The notes under the pieces were generated by a model. It did no database searches, was not told the DNA's origin, and saw nothing but the letters and a program-made list of their open reading frames with translations. The position numbers and the translations under genes are program-made. Positions 9,754 through 19,944 of a stretch of 64,000 nucleotides of DNA are shown here, piece by piece (the first letter of the stretch is position 1; each line of letters begins with the position of its first letter). Source of the stretch: Setoptus koraiensis (Eukaryota; Arthropoda); contig CM106586.1 of the NCBI GenBank assembly GCA_048013815.1, positions 12,958,001 through 13,022,000 of the forward strand, given 5' to 3'.

Positions 9754-10237
9754 ATTGGATGGACTTGGTGATGCACTCGATCCCTAGATGTTTTTTCGAG
9801 ATTGGAATGCAAAAATCTGATTTACGTTAATTGTAATATAACTTCACTCGTCGGATGGATATAGTCGGATCGATTGTCGATACAATGTGATCGTATTTAT
9901 TGTATTCCTGCAGCATCAGCAGAGCTGATGTTTTTCTGTGCGCAGAAATGTCAGTGCGAGAAACATGATTCAATAGGCGCATTATAATGGATGGTGGTTC
10001 AGCGCTCGCACGCATAGAACTCGACATTATCGTGGATATGCGCCCAAGCATACTATTGTTGTTGTAGGGTGTGTAGTAAATTTATAAATCATTCCTAATA
10101 TATTAAATAAATATATAAATAATAAATTAATTGCCATCGATTTAATCGTCTCGTCAGACAACAAAGCCAAGAACGTATCATTAGATTTATTATTTTTATG
10201 ATAAGCTTTGTTGTTTGTTTTATGAAGTTTATACACA
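9754..10237. promoter_or_regulatory. Shared promoter region of ISY1 (-) and VPS26 (+)
   Basis: 484 bp separates the start codons of two divergent housekeeping genes. It must contain both 5' UTRs and both core promoters, so a bidirectional promoter is likely. No TATA box at a convincing distance is evident; the stretch 10080-10135 is very AT-rich. Confidence 0.5.
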
Positions 10238-11275
10238 ATGAGTATATTCCTTGGATTAAGGCAGAGCGCCGACATAGATATTATATTGGAGGACTGTTCA
10301 TCGCGTCAGATGGCCGAAATAAGAACAGAAGATGGCAGAAAAGAAAAGTGTTACCTATTCTATGATGGAGAAACGGTAGCTGGAAGGGTCAATATAACTC
10401 TTAAAACTCCCAAATATAAACTCGAACATCAAGGTATTAAAATAGAATTTATTGGTGAAATAGAACTCTATCAGGACCGTGGCAATCACCATGAATTCAC
10501 ATCACTGGTCAAAGATCTAGATAGACCGGGTGAATTAATGCAAAATATGTCGTATCCATTTGAATTTGCCAATGTGGAAAAACCGTATGAGTCTTACACT
10601 GGCACCAATGTTCGCCTAAGATATTTTCTTCGCGTCACAATTACACGACGCCTAAGTGATATCGTGAAAGAGATGGATATAATTGTTCATACATTATATT
10701 CCTACCCCGAAGTAGACTCTTCTATCAAGATGGAAGTTGGCATTGAGGATTGCCTGCACATTGAGTTTGAATACAACAAATCCAAGTAAGTATAAAAATG
10801 TAAAGAAATTATCTCTTGTATTGCATGAAGCCGATGCGTCGATTCTTGAAGCCATACTGATTTGGGCCACTAATCTCCATTTTCTCTCTATTCAATAAAA
10901 TGCACCCTTCTCATATCAAATAACAGATATCATCTAAGAGATGTCATTCTTGGAAAAATATATTTTCTATTAGTTAGGATCAAGATAAAAAATATGGAAA
11001 TAGCCATAATAAAAAGAGAGTCCACTGGTAATGGACAGAATACCTTCAACGAGAGTGAAATTATTGCCAAGCATGAAATTATGGATGGGGCACCGGCCAA
11101 AGGAGAGTCAATTCCAATAAGACTATTCTTGAGTGGTTACGACTTGACACCAACAATCAAAGATATTGGAAAGAAATTTTCCGTTCGTTATTATCTCAAC
11201 CTTGTTCTAGTCGACGAAGAGGAACGTAGATACTTTAAGCAACAAGAGATTATTCTCTGGCGCAAAAAATACTGA
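10238..11275 (+). CDS. VPS26: VPS26, retromer arrestin-like subunit (two exons)
   Basis: Subunit of the retromer cargo-recognition complex (VPS26-VPS29-VPS35) that retrieves receptors from endosomes to the Golgi or surface. Exons 10238-10785 and 10927-11275 join to a 298-aa protein; the 141-nt intron has GTAAGT/AACAG ends and splits a Lys codon. Diagnostic segments are KHYLFYDGE-like CYLFYDGETVAGRVN, LEHQGIKIEFIGEIELY, PYESYTGTNVRLRYFL, KMEVGIEDCLHIEFEYNKSK, then across the splice YHLRDVILGKIYFLLVRIK, and near the end EIMDGAPAKGESIPIRLFL and YFKQQEIILWRKKY. The two arrestin folds are complete; the C-terminus ends about 25-30 residues earlier than in vertebrates. This is VPS26A/B type, not the VPS26C (DSCR3) type. 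Confidence 0.96.
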
Positions 11276-11482
11276 GCGGAATGTTGGATAGAAATAATTG
11301 GCCTGGCGACAGATATCTCAATTTTCAGATGGCGCGTAGAACTAATCATTTGCGTCGATTGGTATTACTCTATTTATACTAATTGTTTCATTCAATCAAC
11401 AGTAATAATAAGAGGACCATAGCTGTTAAAATGACATTGCCGTTCAAACTGCTGAATACTTGTCGAAATAAGATACTCCTTC

Positions 11483-11488
11483 TTTATT
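11483..11488 (-). terminator. Poly(A) signal of the LRR membrane gene
   Basis: Minus-strand AATAAA 154 nt past the stop codon at 11642. The 366-bp space between VPS26 and this gene (tail to tail) shows no coding region. Confidence 0.45.
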
Positions 11489-11641
11489 GACGGTGATGCT
11501 GTTACTCATAGGATCAACTGTTTCAGTTGTATGTACAATTGTTCAGTTGTAACAAAGTTACTGTTGTCTAATTGTTATTGTTCGCAAAAAAAACTTGTTG
11601 TAATCAATGTTGTTCTTTCTCTGATTGCTAGGTTACCATTA

Positions 11642-13033
11642 TTAGTCTTCTTCTGGGTTGTGTGTCATTAGAGTAAAATATCTTGCTGCTCTTATTTTAT
11701 TCTCTGCCTCATTAGCCAATCTTAGCGCATTTATTGAGACACTGGTGTTTGGCGTGGGGCTAATAGCAACACAGTTATTATCCACCTTAGACACAAAAGC
11801 TGCTTTCAAGCTACACATAAAGTATATTATAAATATAGATAATGAGGTGAGAACCATTGCTGTTCCGCCCAGGATTATATAAGTCCAATATTGATGCTGA
11901 TGATTGGAACTATGATTGGCCGACACTGTTGACTGATGGATAACACTCGGTCCCGGATTGCCCGACATGGTGTGTCTGGCCGAAGTGAGATAGGCTACAC
12001 ACGAATTTATAATAGTTTGAGCTGAGGTCTTATGTAGATACAAGCTAGTATCGTGTTCGCAATGAGTCCTAGCATTGAAATTGTGCCTGTAGGAAAGCAT
12101 CCATTCTTGTTCGCAACAATCTACTACTTCAATGTCTATCAAGTGTCCGGGAAAATGTTTAAAGAATTTCTTGAAAGCTCCAAATCTCAACTCCACCGGA
12201 GTGTTGGTAAAATTCAGTAAAACACTAGGCACATCGATGTTGTCGAAGGCACCCGACATTGCCACAATAGCGGGATTGTTACTAAAATCAATGGTAACAT
12301 GTTGAATGGGAGCCGGCGATGGCGATGGCCTCGGATCCTTGTTTGAGAAGGGATGTGCCACGTGACCGGGTCCGATTTGAAATGCACGACTTTGAATGAG
12401 ACCCAATTTGTTATACGACAGATCAATATGTTGGAAACGTTGACCAACAAAAGCATCGCTGTCAATCTCATATATGTGACTGTTGCTCAAGTTTAAATTG
12501 ATAATATCATCATCGGCGTAACTGTTTGCCTTGAGTATCTCTAAATAAGCATAATGAGTCTCATAGGCAAGTGGAGGCGGATGTTGCGGTTGTTGGTTGT
12601 TGGCGCTAGTATTGTACCGTTGGTTATTAATGTTTAGATTTGGTTGTTGCTGCTGGTGCTGTTGTTGTTGTTGTTGTTGTTGAGGGTGTTGTTGAGGGTG
12701 TTGTTGTTGAGGGTATTGTTGTTGTAGGGGGTGCTGTTGTTGTTGGGAATGTGGTTGTTGTTGTTGATTATTTTGATTCTGACCTGATAATGGTGGATTG
12801 TTATTATTATTTAAATTAATATTTGCATTTGTGATTAATATACTGCTTGTTGGGGCCGGAGTATTGGGCTCGTTGTTACTATTGCTGTAAACTAGTGGTG
12901 GCGCTTGTGACACATCAATACTCAAGCATGTTTCGTGTAATAAAATTGAACATAAAACCAACAATATAGACAATGTTCTCTCGATAGATTTTAAAGGTCT
13001 CGATTCCGAAATAAGCGACAACATTCGCGACAT
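11642..13033 (-). CDS. Single-pass leucine-rich-repeat membrane protein with poly-Gln tract
   Basis: 463-aa protein I do not recognise by name. Visible layout: a hydrophobic segment at about 20-37 (TLSILLVLCSILLHETCLS) acting as signal peptide or anchor; a low-complexity Asn/Gln/His/Pro region at about 70-156 encoded by the CAA/CAG repeat at 12643-12770; degenerate leucine-rich repeats at about 176-290 (IINLNLSNSHIYEIDSDAF, HIDLSYNKLGLIQSRAF, HVTIDFSNNPAI); a Cys-containing cap (VVDCCEQEW...TSCVAY-like, 305-350); one transmembrane helix at about 383-406; and a cytoplasmic tail of about 55 residues. By topology it would be a cell-surface protein. The start is the first ATG of the frame; an in-frame ATG three codons on is an alternative. 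A long poly-Gln tract in an extracellular region is unusual and likely varies in length. Confidence 0.75.
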   Translation of the reverse strand: MSRMLSLISESRPLKSIERTLSILLVLCSILLHETCLSIDVSQAPPLVYSNSNNEPNTPAPTSSILITNANINLNNNNNPPLSGQNQNNQQQQPHSQQQQHPLQQQYPQQQHPQQHPQQQQQQQQHQQQQPNLNINNQRYNTSANNQQPQHPPPLAYETHYAYLEILKANSYADDDIINLNLSNSHIYEIDSDAFVGQRFQHIDLSYNKLGLIQSRAFQIGPGHVAHPFSNKDPRPSPSPAPIQHVTIDFSNNPAIVAMSGAFDNIDVPSVLLNFTNTPVELRFGAFKKFFKHFPGHLIDIEVVDCCEQEWMLSYRHNFNARTHCEHDTSLYLHKTSAQTIINSCVAYLTSARHTMSGNPGPSVIHQSTVSANHSSNHQHQYWTYIILGGTAMVLTSLSIFIIYFMCSLKAAFVSKVDNNCVAISPTPNTSVSINALRLANEAENKIRAARYFTLMTHNPEED

Positions 13034-14183
13034 TGTTACCTCGTAGCGAAATACGATGATAATTTTTCGTTTCAGAGTTAAATGGACAAATGAATGTGAT
13101 AAATGAGTCTACGAACGGATGCGAGATGGAGAGGGAGAGAGAGAGAGAAAAAAAAACTATAACAGTTAGCTCTCTAATTAGCTATCTCGGCAGCACTGCA
13201 TTTTAGTTAATTAGTGATCGATTTTCTTTATTCTAATATAATCTTATGTCTGTGTATGTGTGTTTTGTCATGATGATAATGTGTGATGATGAGTTGGTGA
13301 TGAGATATTGTGATAGTTGTCGCAATGAAGGTAAGTGTACACAACATGACACTCGAAATGAGTCAAACAAAAGCGCTAGCTTGCTTTAATTGTCTGATGA
13401 TAATTGTTCGCCGTGATGAATGTGACTCGCTGAGATCCGATAAATTCAAAAGGAGAGAAATAGAAACAATCGCTCATTAGTGTACAAATATGTGTGGGTG
13501 TTCTTATCTCTCTCTCTCTCTCCCTCTCTCGCGCGCGCTCTGGCCAGATAAGAATGATATCGCATTATTGTTGATATTACACTACTATCGTCATGGTGAT
13601 TAATGTCGCAAGTGCAAATTTTGGTGCCATATCTTTACTATCTAAAACTATCATCTGTTTGATTATTAATTAATAATCTATAGTATTTCTGCTGATTGGT
13701 TGCTGCCTCTCGCCGTCTGATGCTGAGATTGCCAATAATTAATAACAAATGATTGCATGCGTCTGAGAGCATGTATGTCTAGTGCAATGTGATTTGTTTT
13801 TCCCTGGAAGCCAGCACACATTTTGATATTTATACATAGGTGGTGTATCAATTTATAGTGATCGATTGGAGATTTATCTAGAGTCTTCTAGCAATTCGTT
13901 TATCTTCTTTTCAGACGTCTATTCTGTTTCAAGTATTTCGCACTGCACAGTGAAGGCACAATATGTGGTACGGACGGTGGTAGTGGTTGAGCAAAGATTA
14001 CGCAATATATAGATATATAAACACACAATAGTCATAGTTTTGTTTGCAATTGATCCTGCAATTTGTACAACGACATTGCAATGGTCCTGCAATTGAACGA
14101 CTGATCCGAAATGGATTTAGCACAAGTCAATATATCGGGAATGATCTGGGCCCTGTTGTGTAGCGAACGGGATTGTCTTGCTG
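13034..14183. other. Intergenic: LRR gene upstream and aquaporin 3' flank
   Basis: No coding region is supported. It holds a GA-rich run at 13130-13155, a (TC)n/(GC)n run at 13509-13540, and AT-rich palindromic bits (ATTATTAATTAATAAT near 13663). Probably the promoter and 5' UTR of the LRR gene plus the 3' UTR of the aquaporin gene. Confidence 0.5.
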
Positions 14184-15443
14184 TCAGTTTTGCTGATATT
14201 TGTCCAACAGATAATTGTTGTGCTGTCGCATATTTTCCGAAGTGTTATTCAACATTGTTCGCGACGCGCATGAAATATTTGAAATCATTGTCGAGGTGGA
14301 CACTCGTTGGCGCTCTCTGTGGTTGTCTCTGTCGGACAAAAGTGACTGCGCCACCGTGTTTGTGTCACCGATTGCAGTTGAGCTGCAGTCGTGACTGAAA
14401 GAGGACCCGTTTGTCAGATTGTCGCCGGGCGAATTGTTTTGGTTGCCGTTGACGTAACCGAGTGAACTGTTGCTGTTTCCGGCGTGTCGCTGGCGCCCGT
14501 TGAAGAGGGCGGCGCGATTTGCAACCGCATGATTAGAACCGGTGTTATACTTGTAATTGTTTGCACCAGCGCTAATTGTCTGTTTGTGCAATGCCATTAT
14601 TATCTTGTACAAGCCAACGCCAATCAATGCACCAAAATGGGGCGCCAGTATGCCACACAACCACCAATAGGTGTAATGGTACAAATTGAAGGCTGAGCTG
14701 CCCCAACCGGACAACGATATGTACAGCCGTGGCGCAAAGTCAATGGCCGGATTAATGGCTGGTCCTCCGTTTGCGCAAAATGCCGCAAGCGTCACTAATA
14801 GTGCCATGGCAATGTAAACAGGTTGCAAATATTTTGGTAGACGCACCAGGCGCGATTCATAAATAACTATTAGCAATAGTGAGAAGTGTGCCGTGGCCAA
14901 TGAATAACTTATAAACAATTGCGTCAACGACACCTCTATAGGTGGAAATGTTGTGAAAAACTTGCCAGAGCTCAATATGTTTCCGTGTGCCCTCAATGTC
15001 ATGTTCATACCGTTTAAGAGTCCCTCCGCGTGCCTATGCGCTATCTTGTCATTGTATGTGATGTGAAGAAAACAGGCGGCCACGAAACTGCCACTGTACT
15101 GGCCCAACAGGTAAATGGGCACCTTGTGCCAATTGAGATGACCGAATGTGGCCGCGGCCAGCGTGAAGGCCGGATTTAGGTGTGCGCCGGACACTGACAG
15201 TGTTAATAGAACGGCCACTAGTAGCGACAAACTGTAACAAATAAGAGTGGCCAACAATTTAATACTAGTCTCACTTTGTGTTCCCGTAAATTCAAATGAC
15301 GTAATAATACATTGGCCAATATAAGCAAATATAAATGTTCCCAGGAATTCCGAGGAGAATAATTTCACCAGCGAGTTGCTTCTGTCTGTGTAGGCCGGAT
15401 AATCGTGCTCGACGAGTGTCTTGATGCTCTTGGAGTCGTCCAT
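14184..15443 (-). CDS. Aquaglyceroporin-like channel with an altered second NPA box
   Basis: 419-aa MIP-family channel with six membrane helices. The first loop motif is GAHLNPAFTLA (NPA at 90-92), the second is GPAINPAIDFAPRL (NPA at 231-233). The Asp two residues after the second NPA and the FAPRL end are signatures of glycerol-permeable members. The residue directly after the second NPA, an Arg in nearly all aquaporins that forms the ar/R selectivity filter, is Ile here (ATT). The C-terminal tail of about 135 residues is Asn/Ser-rich and disordered. The frame is open upstream to 15587, but those codons translate a tandem repeat, so I use the ATG at 15441-15443 (MDDSKSIKTL). Single exon. 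Substrate preference cannot be told; loss of the Arg suggests a wider or altered pore. Confidence 0.85.
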   Translation of the reverse strand: MDDSKSIKTLVEHDYPAYTDRSNSLVKLFSSEFLGTFIFAYIGQCIITSFEFTGTQSETSIKLLATLICYSLSLLVAVLLTLSVSGAHLNPAFTLAAATFGHLNWHKVPIYLLGQYSGSFVAACFLHITYNDKIAHRHAEGLLNGMNMTLRAHGNILSSGKFFTTFPPIEVSLTQLFISYSLATAHFSLLLIVIYESRLVRLPKYLQPVYIAMALLVTLAAFCANGGPAINPAIDFAPRLYISLSGWGSSAFNLYHYTYWWLCGILAPHFGALIGVGLYKIIMALHKQTISAGANNYKYNTGSNHAVANRAALFNGRQRHAGNSNSSLGYVNGNQNNSPGDNLTNGSSFSHDCSSTAIGDTNTVAQSLLSDRDNHRERQRVSTSTMISNISCASRTMLNNTSENMRQHNNYLLDKYQQN

Positions 15444-15474
15444 TGTGACAGGCGGCCGCTGATGCAAATGATTG

Positions 15475-15571
15475 TCGGCCGCTGATGGTCGGCTGCTGAT
15501 GGTCGGCTGCTGATGGCTGTCGGCTGCTGATGGTCGGCTGCTGATGGTCGGCTGCTGATGGCTGTCGGCTG
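15475..15571. repeat. GGTCGGCTGCTGAT minisatellite
   Basis: About six copies of a 14-17-bp unit (GGTCGGCTGCTGAT, with GCTGTCGGCTGCTGAT variants) lie just upstream of the aquaporin start, presumably in its 5' UTR. In frame, it would read as SRPSAADSHQQPTI repeats, which looks like repeat translation and not protein. Confidence 0.8.
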
Positions 15572-15587
15572 GCTGGCCGGCCAACAA

Positions 15588-18500
15588 TGATACAACAATT
15601 AGCTAATCGCGATTAAAACTCGGCTCGCCAAATGTAGGTGTCAGTGTTTGAGTTGTTGTTGTTGTTGTTGTTTGTTTCGTTCAACTGTGATCTACTGTGG
15701 GCAACTGTGTTCAATTAAGGGCGCAAAATAAAGCTCCAAGAGAGCGTAATCTATGCAATTGTGGCCGGCATTATCAGCTAGTAGCCGGCGAGATGTGAGA
15801 GTGAGTTTTTGTCGACGGAGTACAGATAGGAGCGCAAACGAGAGCACCAACAATGGCAACAATTCATTTACTATTGTAAATAATAATAATAATAATAAGT
15901 AAGTCTCAAGTGAAAATTGCTGGCTTGCAAAATTTGGCTATGTACTGGCTGGCTGTATTAGTGGTGTGACGTTGCCATTATCTAACTAAACATTATCATC
16001 AGATATATAGCTGCCACAGATATAAATATTTAGCTGCCACAGAGTTGCGTTTTATCGAGCTAGTCGCTGAAAATTGTGCGATGTGCATGCTAGCATCATA
16101 AATAACTATTCATCGATTTGGTTAATAATAATTTAATGCTCATGTTGTTTTTGCTGATGAAGTTGTTGTTGTTGTTGCTCAATGCGACTATTAGCCGTAG
16201 TTTCATCGTGATATTTCCTTGTCCCTGTTTGCGCTGATGCCTCTCGTTCACTATCTATTAGCAGCGGCGGCAGCAGCAGCAGCTCTCTATTCGCTGTTAA
16301 GCCCTCGTCGGCGCGATACATGCAACAGACGGATATTTTCTGCAGCTTATTTGGTCTAGTCACTGTTGGCGTGTGATATATTGACGGCGGTGATATATGC
16401 TGATTGAGTCGTCTGAAACTGTTCGCCAATTGTGGCAGCATCAATTGACATTGTTCTGTTGGTTGCAAGTGCGCCAATGAGCAGCACACACAAAACTCGA
16501 AAATTCAATTCCGAAAATTTCTTCCAACTCGCGAAAAAATTTTTTTTTTCTTTCGTCGCTTGTTCGTCGTTGTTTTTTTGCCGCAAACAACCGCAAAAGC
16601 AGTTGACACACACACACACACACACACACGCTTCGAGAAACGACGCTGCTTCTGTCTAATATCGTAATTGTCTAAATTGGCCTATAAACATAATAATATA
16701 CAAATACAAACTGTGAGCCCGAAACTGGTTAGTGCTTGTCAATTAGCGCCACTTGTGTTTCGAATCAGTGTGCGACCAGTTAGTGCGTCTGCCGCCATAT
16801 GCCAATCAATAACGATCAATCTAATGAGTCCAGTTGAGGCTACACACAATATGCTGGCTGCTCGTCATGAGAGAATCGTTATTTTAAAGTGCTAGTTACA
16901 CTTAATTAATTGCGGAGCAAACTTGCAGCAACTGACACACACTTAACACACAGCAAAACACATAGAGAAACGGGACAGAGATTGTTTATTCTCGGTGTGT
17001 TCTTTATTTGCATTTGCATCTTGTATACACATGTTCATTTTTCTGAGAAGCCACAACTGACAGCGACTGTATCGCTCATTTGATTATTATCAGCGATGAG
17101 TTTTCAGAACAAACAAACGCATTTAACGCGCTGGTCCGCGCATTGAGTGCACACTCAAACTGACAAACTTTCTCTCGCTCTCTCCCTCGCTCTTTCATTA
17201 GCATTTGATCCCATTTCGAGTATAGCACGGCTCACTTCAACTGCTCCGGCGACAAGTGCATGCCGTCGCTTGCCTGCACGCCAGTTGCAGCCGAACACGA
17301 ACAAACAGAAAAAAAGAAACGAAAACAAAAGAACGAAATGAGACGAAATGCAAAGAGAGACCAAAGGAAAAGAACGACAACACATGGCCTTGTTCTCACG
17401 TGATCTCACATGTTGCTTGTTGCGGCCATCACTGGAAGCCGTGCCCGTGACAAAGCACAAGAAATCAATCATTCCATCGACTTGTTGCCTGCCACCACAA
17501 ACCACGCGGCCCCTAACACAACTTCCGGTCATCAAACAGCCCGCTCTGTGTGTCGACGGCCGCTCATCGCACATCGCGACGCAGCCGCTGACTGTTGCCA
17601 GGCCGACGGGCAAACAACAATATTTTGCTCGTTGATTGATAATTAACTTATTTGGTAGTTGGTTGCATAACGACACAACATTTTGCACAACATTGTGCGC
17701 GCCGTTTGTCGCCGAGATTGTTTGTGTGCTCAAATTGAATTGTGAATTTAATTTAATTTCAACTTGCCATGCTTGTTAACGGGCGTGCAAAATAGCGTGA
17801 CATTGCCGCTTGGCAAGCTATTTAGCTCACACGGCGACTGTTGTCACACACCACAAACAGTTTCTATTATTGTCTACAATTTTGCAATTACAAGCAAACA
17901 AACAATCCGAAACAATTCTCAAAGCGCATCATTATTGTTTATTTCTCATATCAGTGAGCGTGTTTGCTCTACGGATAAACGGCGGCACTTTTCAGTTGTT
18001 GAACCTCAACAGTTGAGGTTATTTTTCATACTTTTGGCGCTTCTCAATCTGGCGTGTCTGATGATATTGCAAGCTTTTTCATCGAGCGTATCCTTAAGTG
18101 TGTAATTGCTTCGTGTAGGCTCACAAAGAGTACACATATCAAATTGAATATCTTGATCGCATTCTCTCAAATCTTATAACTGTCTGTCTGTCTGTGCACA
18201 ACGTTAATCCCCTCCACTGATGGGCCTCAACACTCTGTTGTCATTCCAATGAAGACAGAGTGCGGTGTGCGTCACAAAATGACACATCTCATCTAATCCC
18301 AACAAATTTGCTCTAATGACGATTGTCAATGTCATCCATCGAGAGGGCCCAGGCACATCAGTTCACGTCTAACCGCGACAACTCAATCGACTAGATGGCG
18401 ACACTGACATTTCACTTGTCAGCTAAAGTTTTCAATGCTAAACAACGTTTTTCCAGTTACATACGTATATATACATGAAAGAAAAATCTTCACGCCGCTA

Positions 18501-19852
18501 ATTGCAACTTTGCTCGTTTTCGCCAGCTGCAAATTCGCAAATTGTGCCGCGTTGATTGACGAAAAATACTTGACACGTAAATTCAGATGCACAAAACGAC
18601 TTGTTGAATTCTGTGGCGATTTTCGTGCAACATTTCCGCAATCTTGGCGAGCAGTAAAATTGCCGAAATAAAAAAGTGCGCTTCCGAATTGTTTTGCCTT
18701 GGCCGCTGTTTTTTCTCTCAATCTGTCCTATTGATCCATCATAAATCCATCATTCGACTCGACCATGAAATCACAGACCCACCGAAATATCGATATATCA
18801 GACCGGAAGTGGCAGATAACACCAGGTAACCAGGTTTGAGAATTCAGTTTGTGGCAGATTAACTTGCAGTTTTGATATATTTACTTAATGCACAATGTTT
18901 ACAAGTTGCAACAAAATTGCCAATTTCAGGCAAGACCTTCGGATGCACCGTATGACTGCTTGCTCCATCTTTGGAGCGAAACTGCTATTACAGTTTGTAG
19001 AAAATCTTCTATTTCGGCAAGCTTCATCTAACAGAACAGCATCACATCAGAACGTCTCTTCAATTGGCGAACGGTTCCATTTGAAGACACATGATTCAAC
19101 CATATTGCCATATAGTGAAATTTATGCCGGACCAATCAAGTGAATAAGATTCATTAATGGTAGCTGACGGAAACTTGATAACCAGTGGCAAGTCGTAAAG
19201 GTGGCAACCGGAAACAGAAACTAAGGCAGCTCCAAGTTGACCATCGCCAATGATTGCACATAAATAAAGATGGGACACGGTTGCATGACGCTCAACTAGA
19301 GAAGCAATATCTGTCAAACAAGGCCATTGAAATTTCATGGCGCTTGCGGAAATCTCAAGTTCGTTTCGGATAAAGAGAGTTATCGGGATTATCGAAACTA
19401 GTCATGGCTAGAACCGATAGCCATGCTCAAACAGAAGCGTTCGTGCCAATTGGAAAGGGTCGTTGTGGCAACAAGCAAACAAACGACAGTTAATTAATTA
19501 ATCAAGGTCTCATGTAGGTCGAAAGAGTTACATGAGACCTGAGTTAGTTAGTAGATTTGCATAAGTGTATCTTTTAAGTTATTGGTTGACAGCAGCGGAA
19601 AATCTATGTTGCTCTAGTTCAGCTAAAAGCATATATATTTACTCATATATTTATACATTGTATATTTACTTGAACGATACAGAGCACAATGTTCATATCA
19701 TCTGGACAGTAAAAATCTCTAATCTCTTAATTTATCTGCGTTCTAATCTAAATTGTTGCAATTCAAATGAGCCGAGTGCCAGACAGATTCTCATTTGCAT
19801 ATTTACTCTCTGTCTACTACTCAATGATTTGGTTGACAAATATTGGCCGCAT
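15588..19852. other. Non-coding stretch, aquaporin upstream region
   Basis: No protein gene supported over 4.2 kb. Features seen: (GTT)n at 15649-15672, (TAA)n at 15880-15898, (AC)n at 16603-16629, and small hairpins. Open frames such as 17155-17733 (minus) lack domains and are Cys/Arg-rich shadows of low-complexity DNA. Confidence 0.5.
19505..19540. repeat. Perfect 12-bp stem hairpin
   Basis: AGGTCTCATGTA (19505-19516) and its exact reverse complement TACATGAGACCT (19529-19540) enclose a 12-nt loop. Function unknown. Confidence 0.75.
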
Positions 19853-19944
19853 ATGAGCGACGACGCCGACAGTGTGAATTTGGACAACAAGCCAGCAATT
19901 GAAACGGTCAGCGTTGATACAATGAAAATGTTGAAGTGGCCCAA
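19853..19944 (+). CDS. Candidate first coding exon of an unidentified gene
   Basis: ATG followed by 30 codons with protein-like composition (MSDDADSVNLDN, then KPAIETVSVD and TMKMLKWPK) ending at a good splice donor, CCCAA|GTGAGT (GT at 19945). It stands out from the repeat-rich surroundings. No matching downstream exon was found before 23.6 kb, and I do not recognise the sequence, so it may be chance. Confidence 0.2.

Noticed and set aside
15444-15587. Longer aquaporin start with 48 extra residues
   Set aside because: Extra part is a translated 14-17-bp minisatellite; the internal Met gives a normal aquaporin N-terminus.
17155-17733. 192-codon minus-strand frame with a hydrophobic run
   Set aside because: The hydrophobic run is a translated A/G-rich tract; no homologue, no splice context, unbalanced composition.
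18435-18671. 78-aa plus-strand frame with a signal-like segment (TLLVFASCKFANCA)
   Set aside because: Considered as a second small secreted peptide, with AATAAA right after the stop, but there is no TATA box and no second copy to support it.
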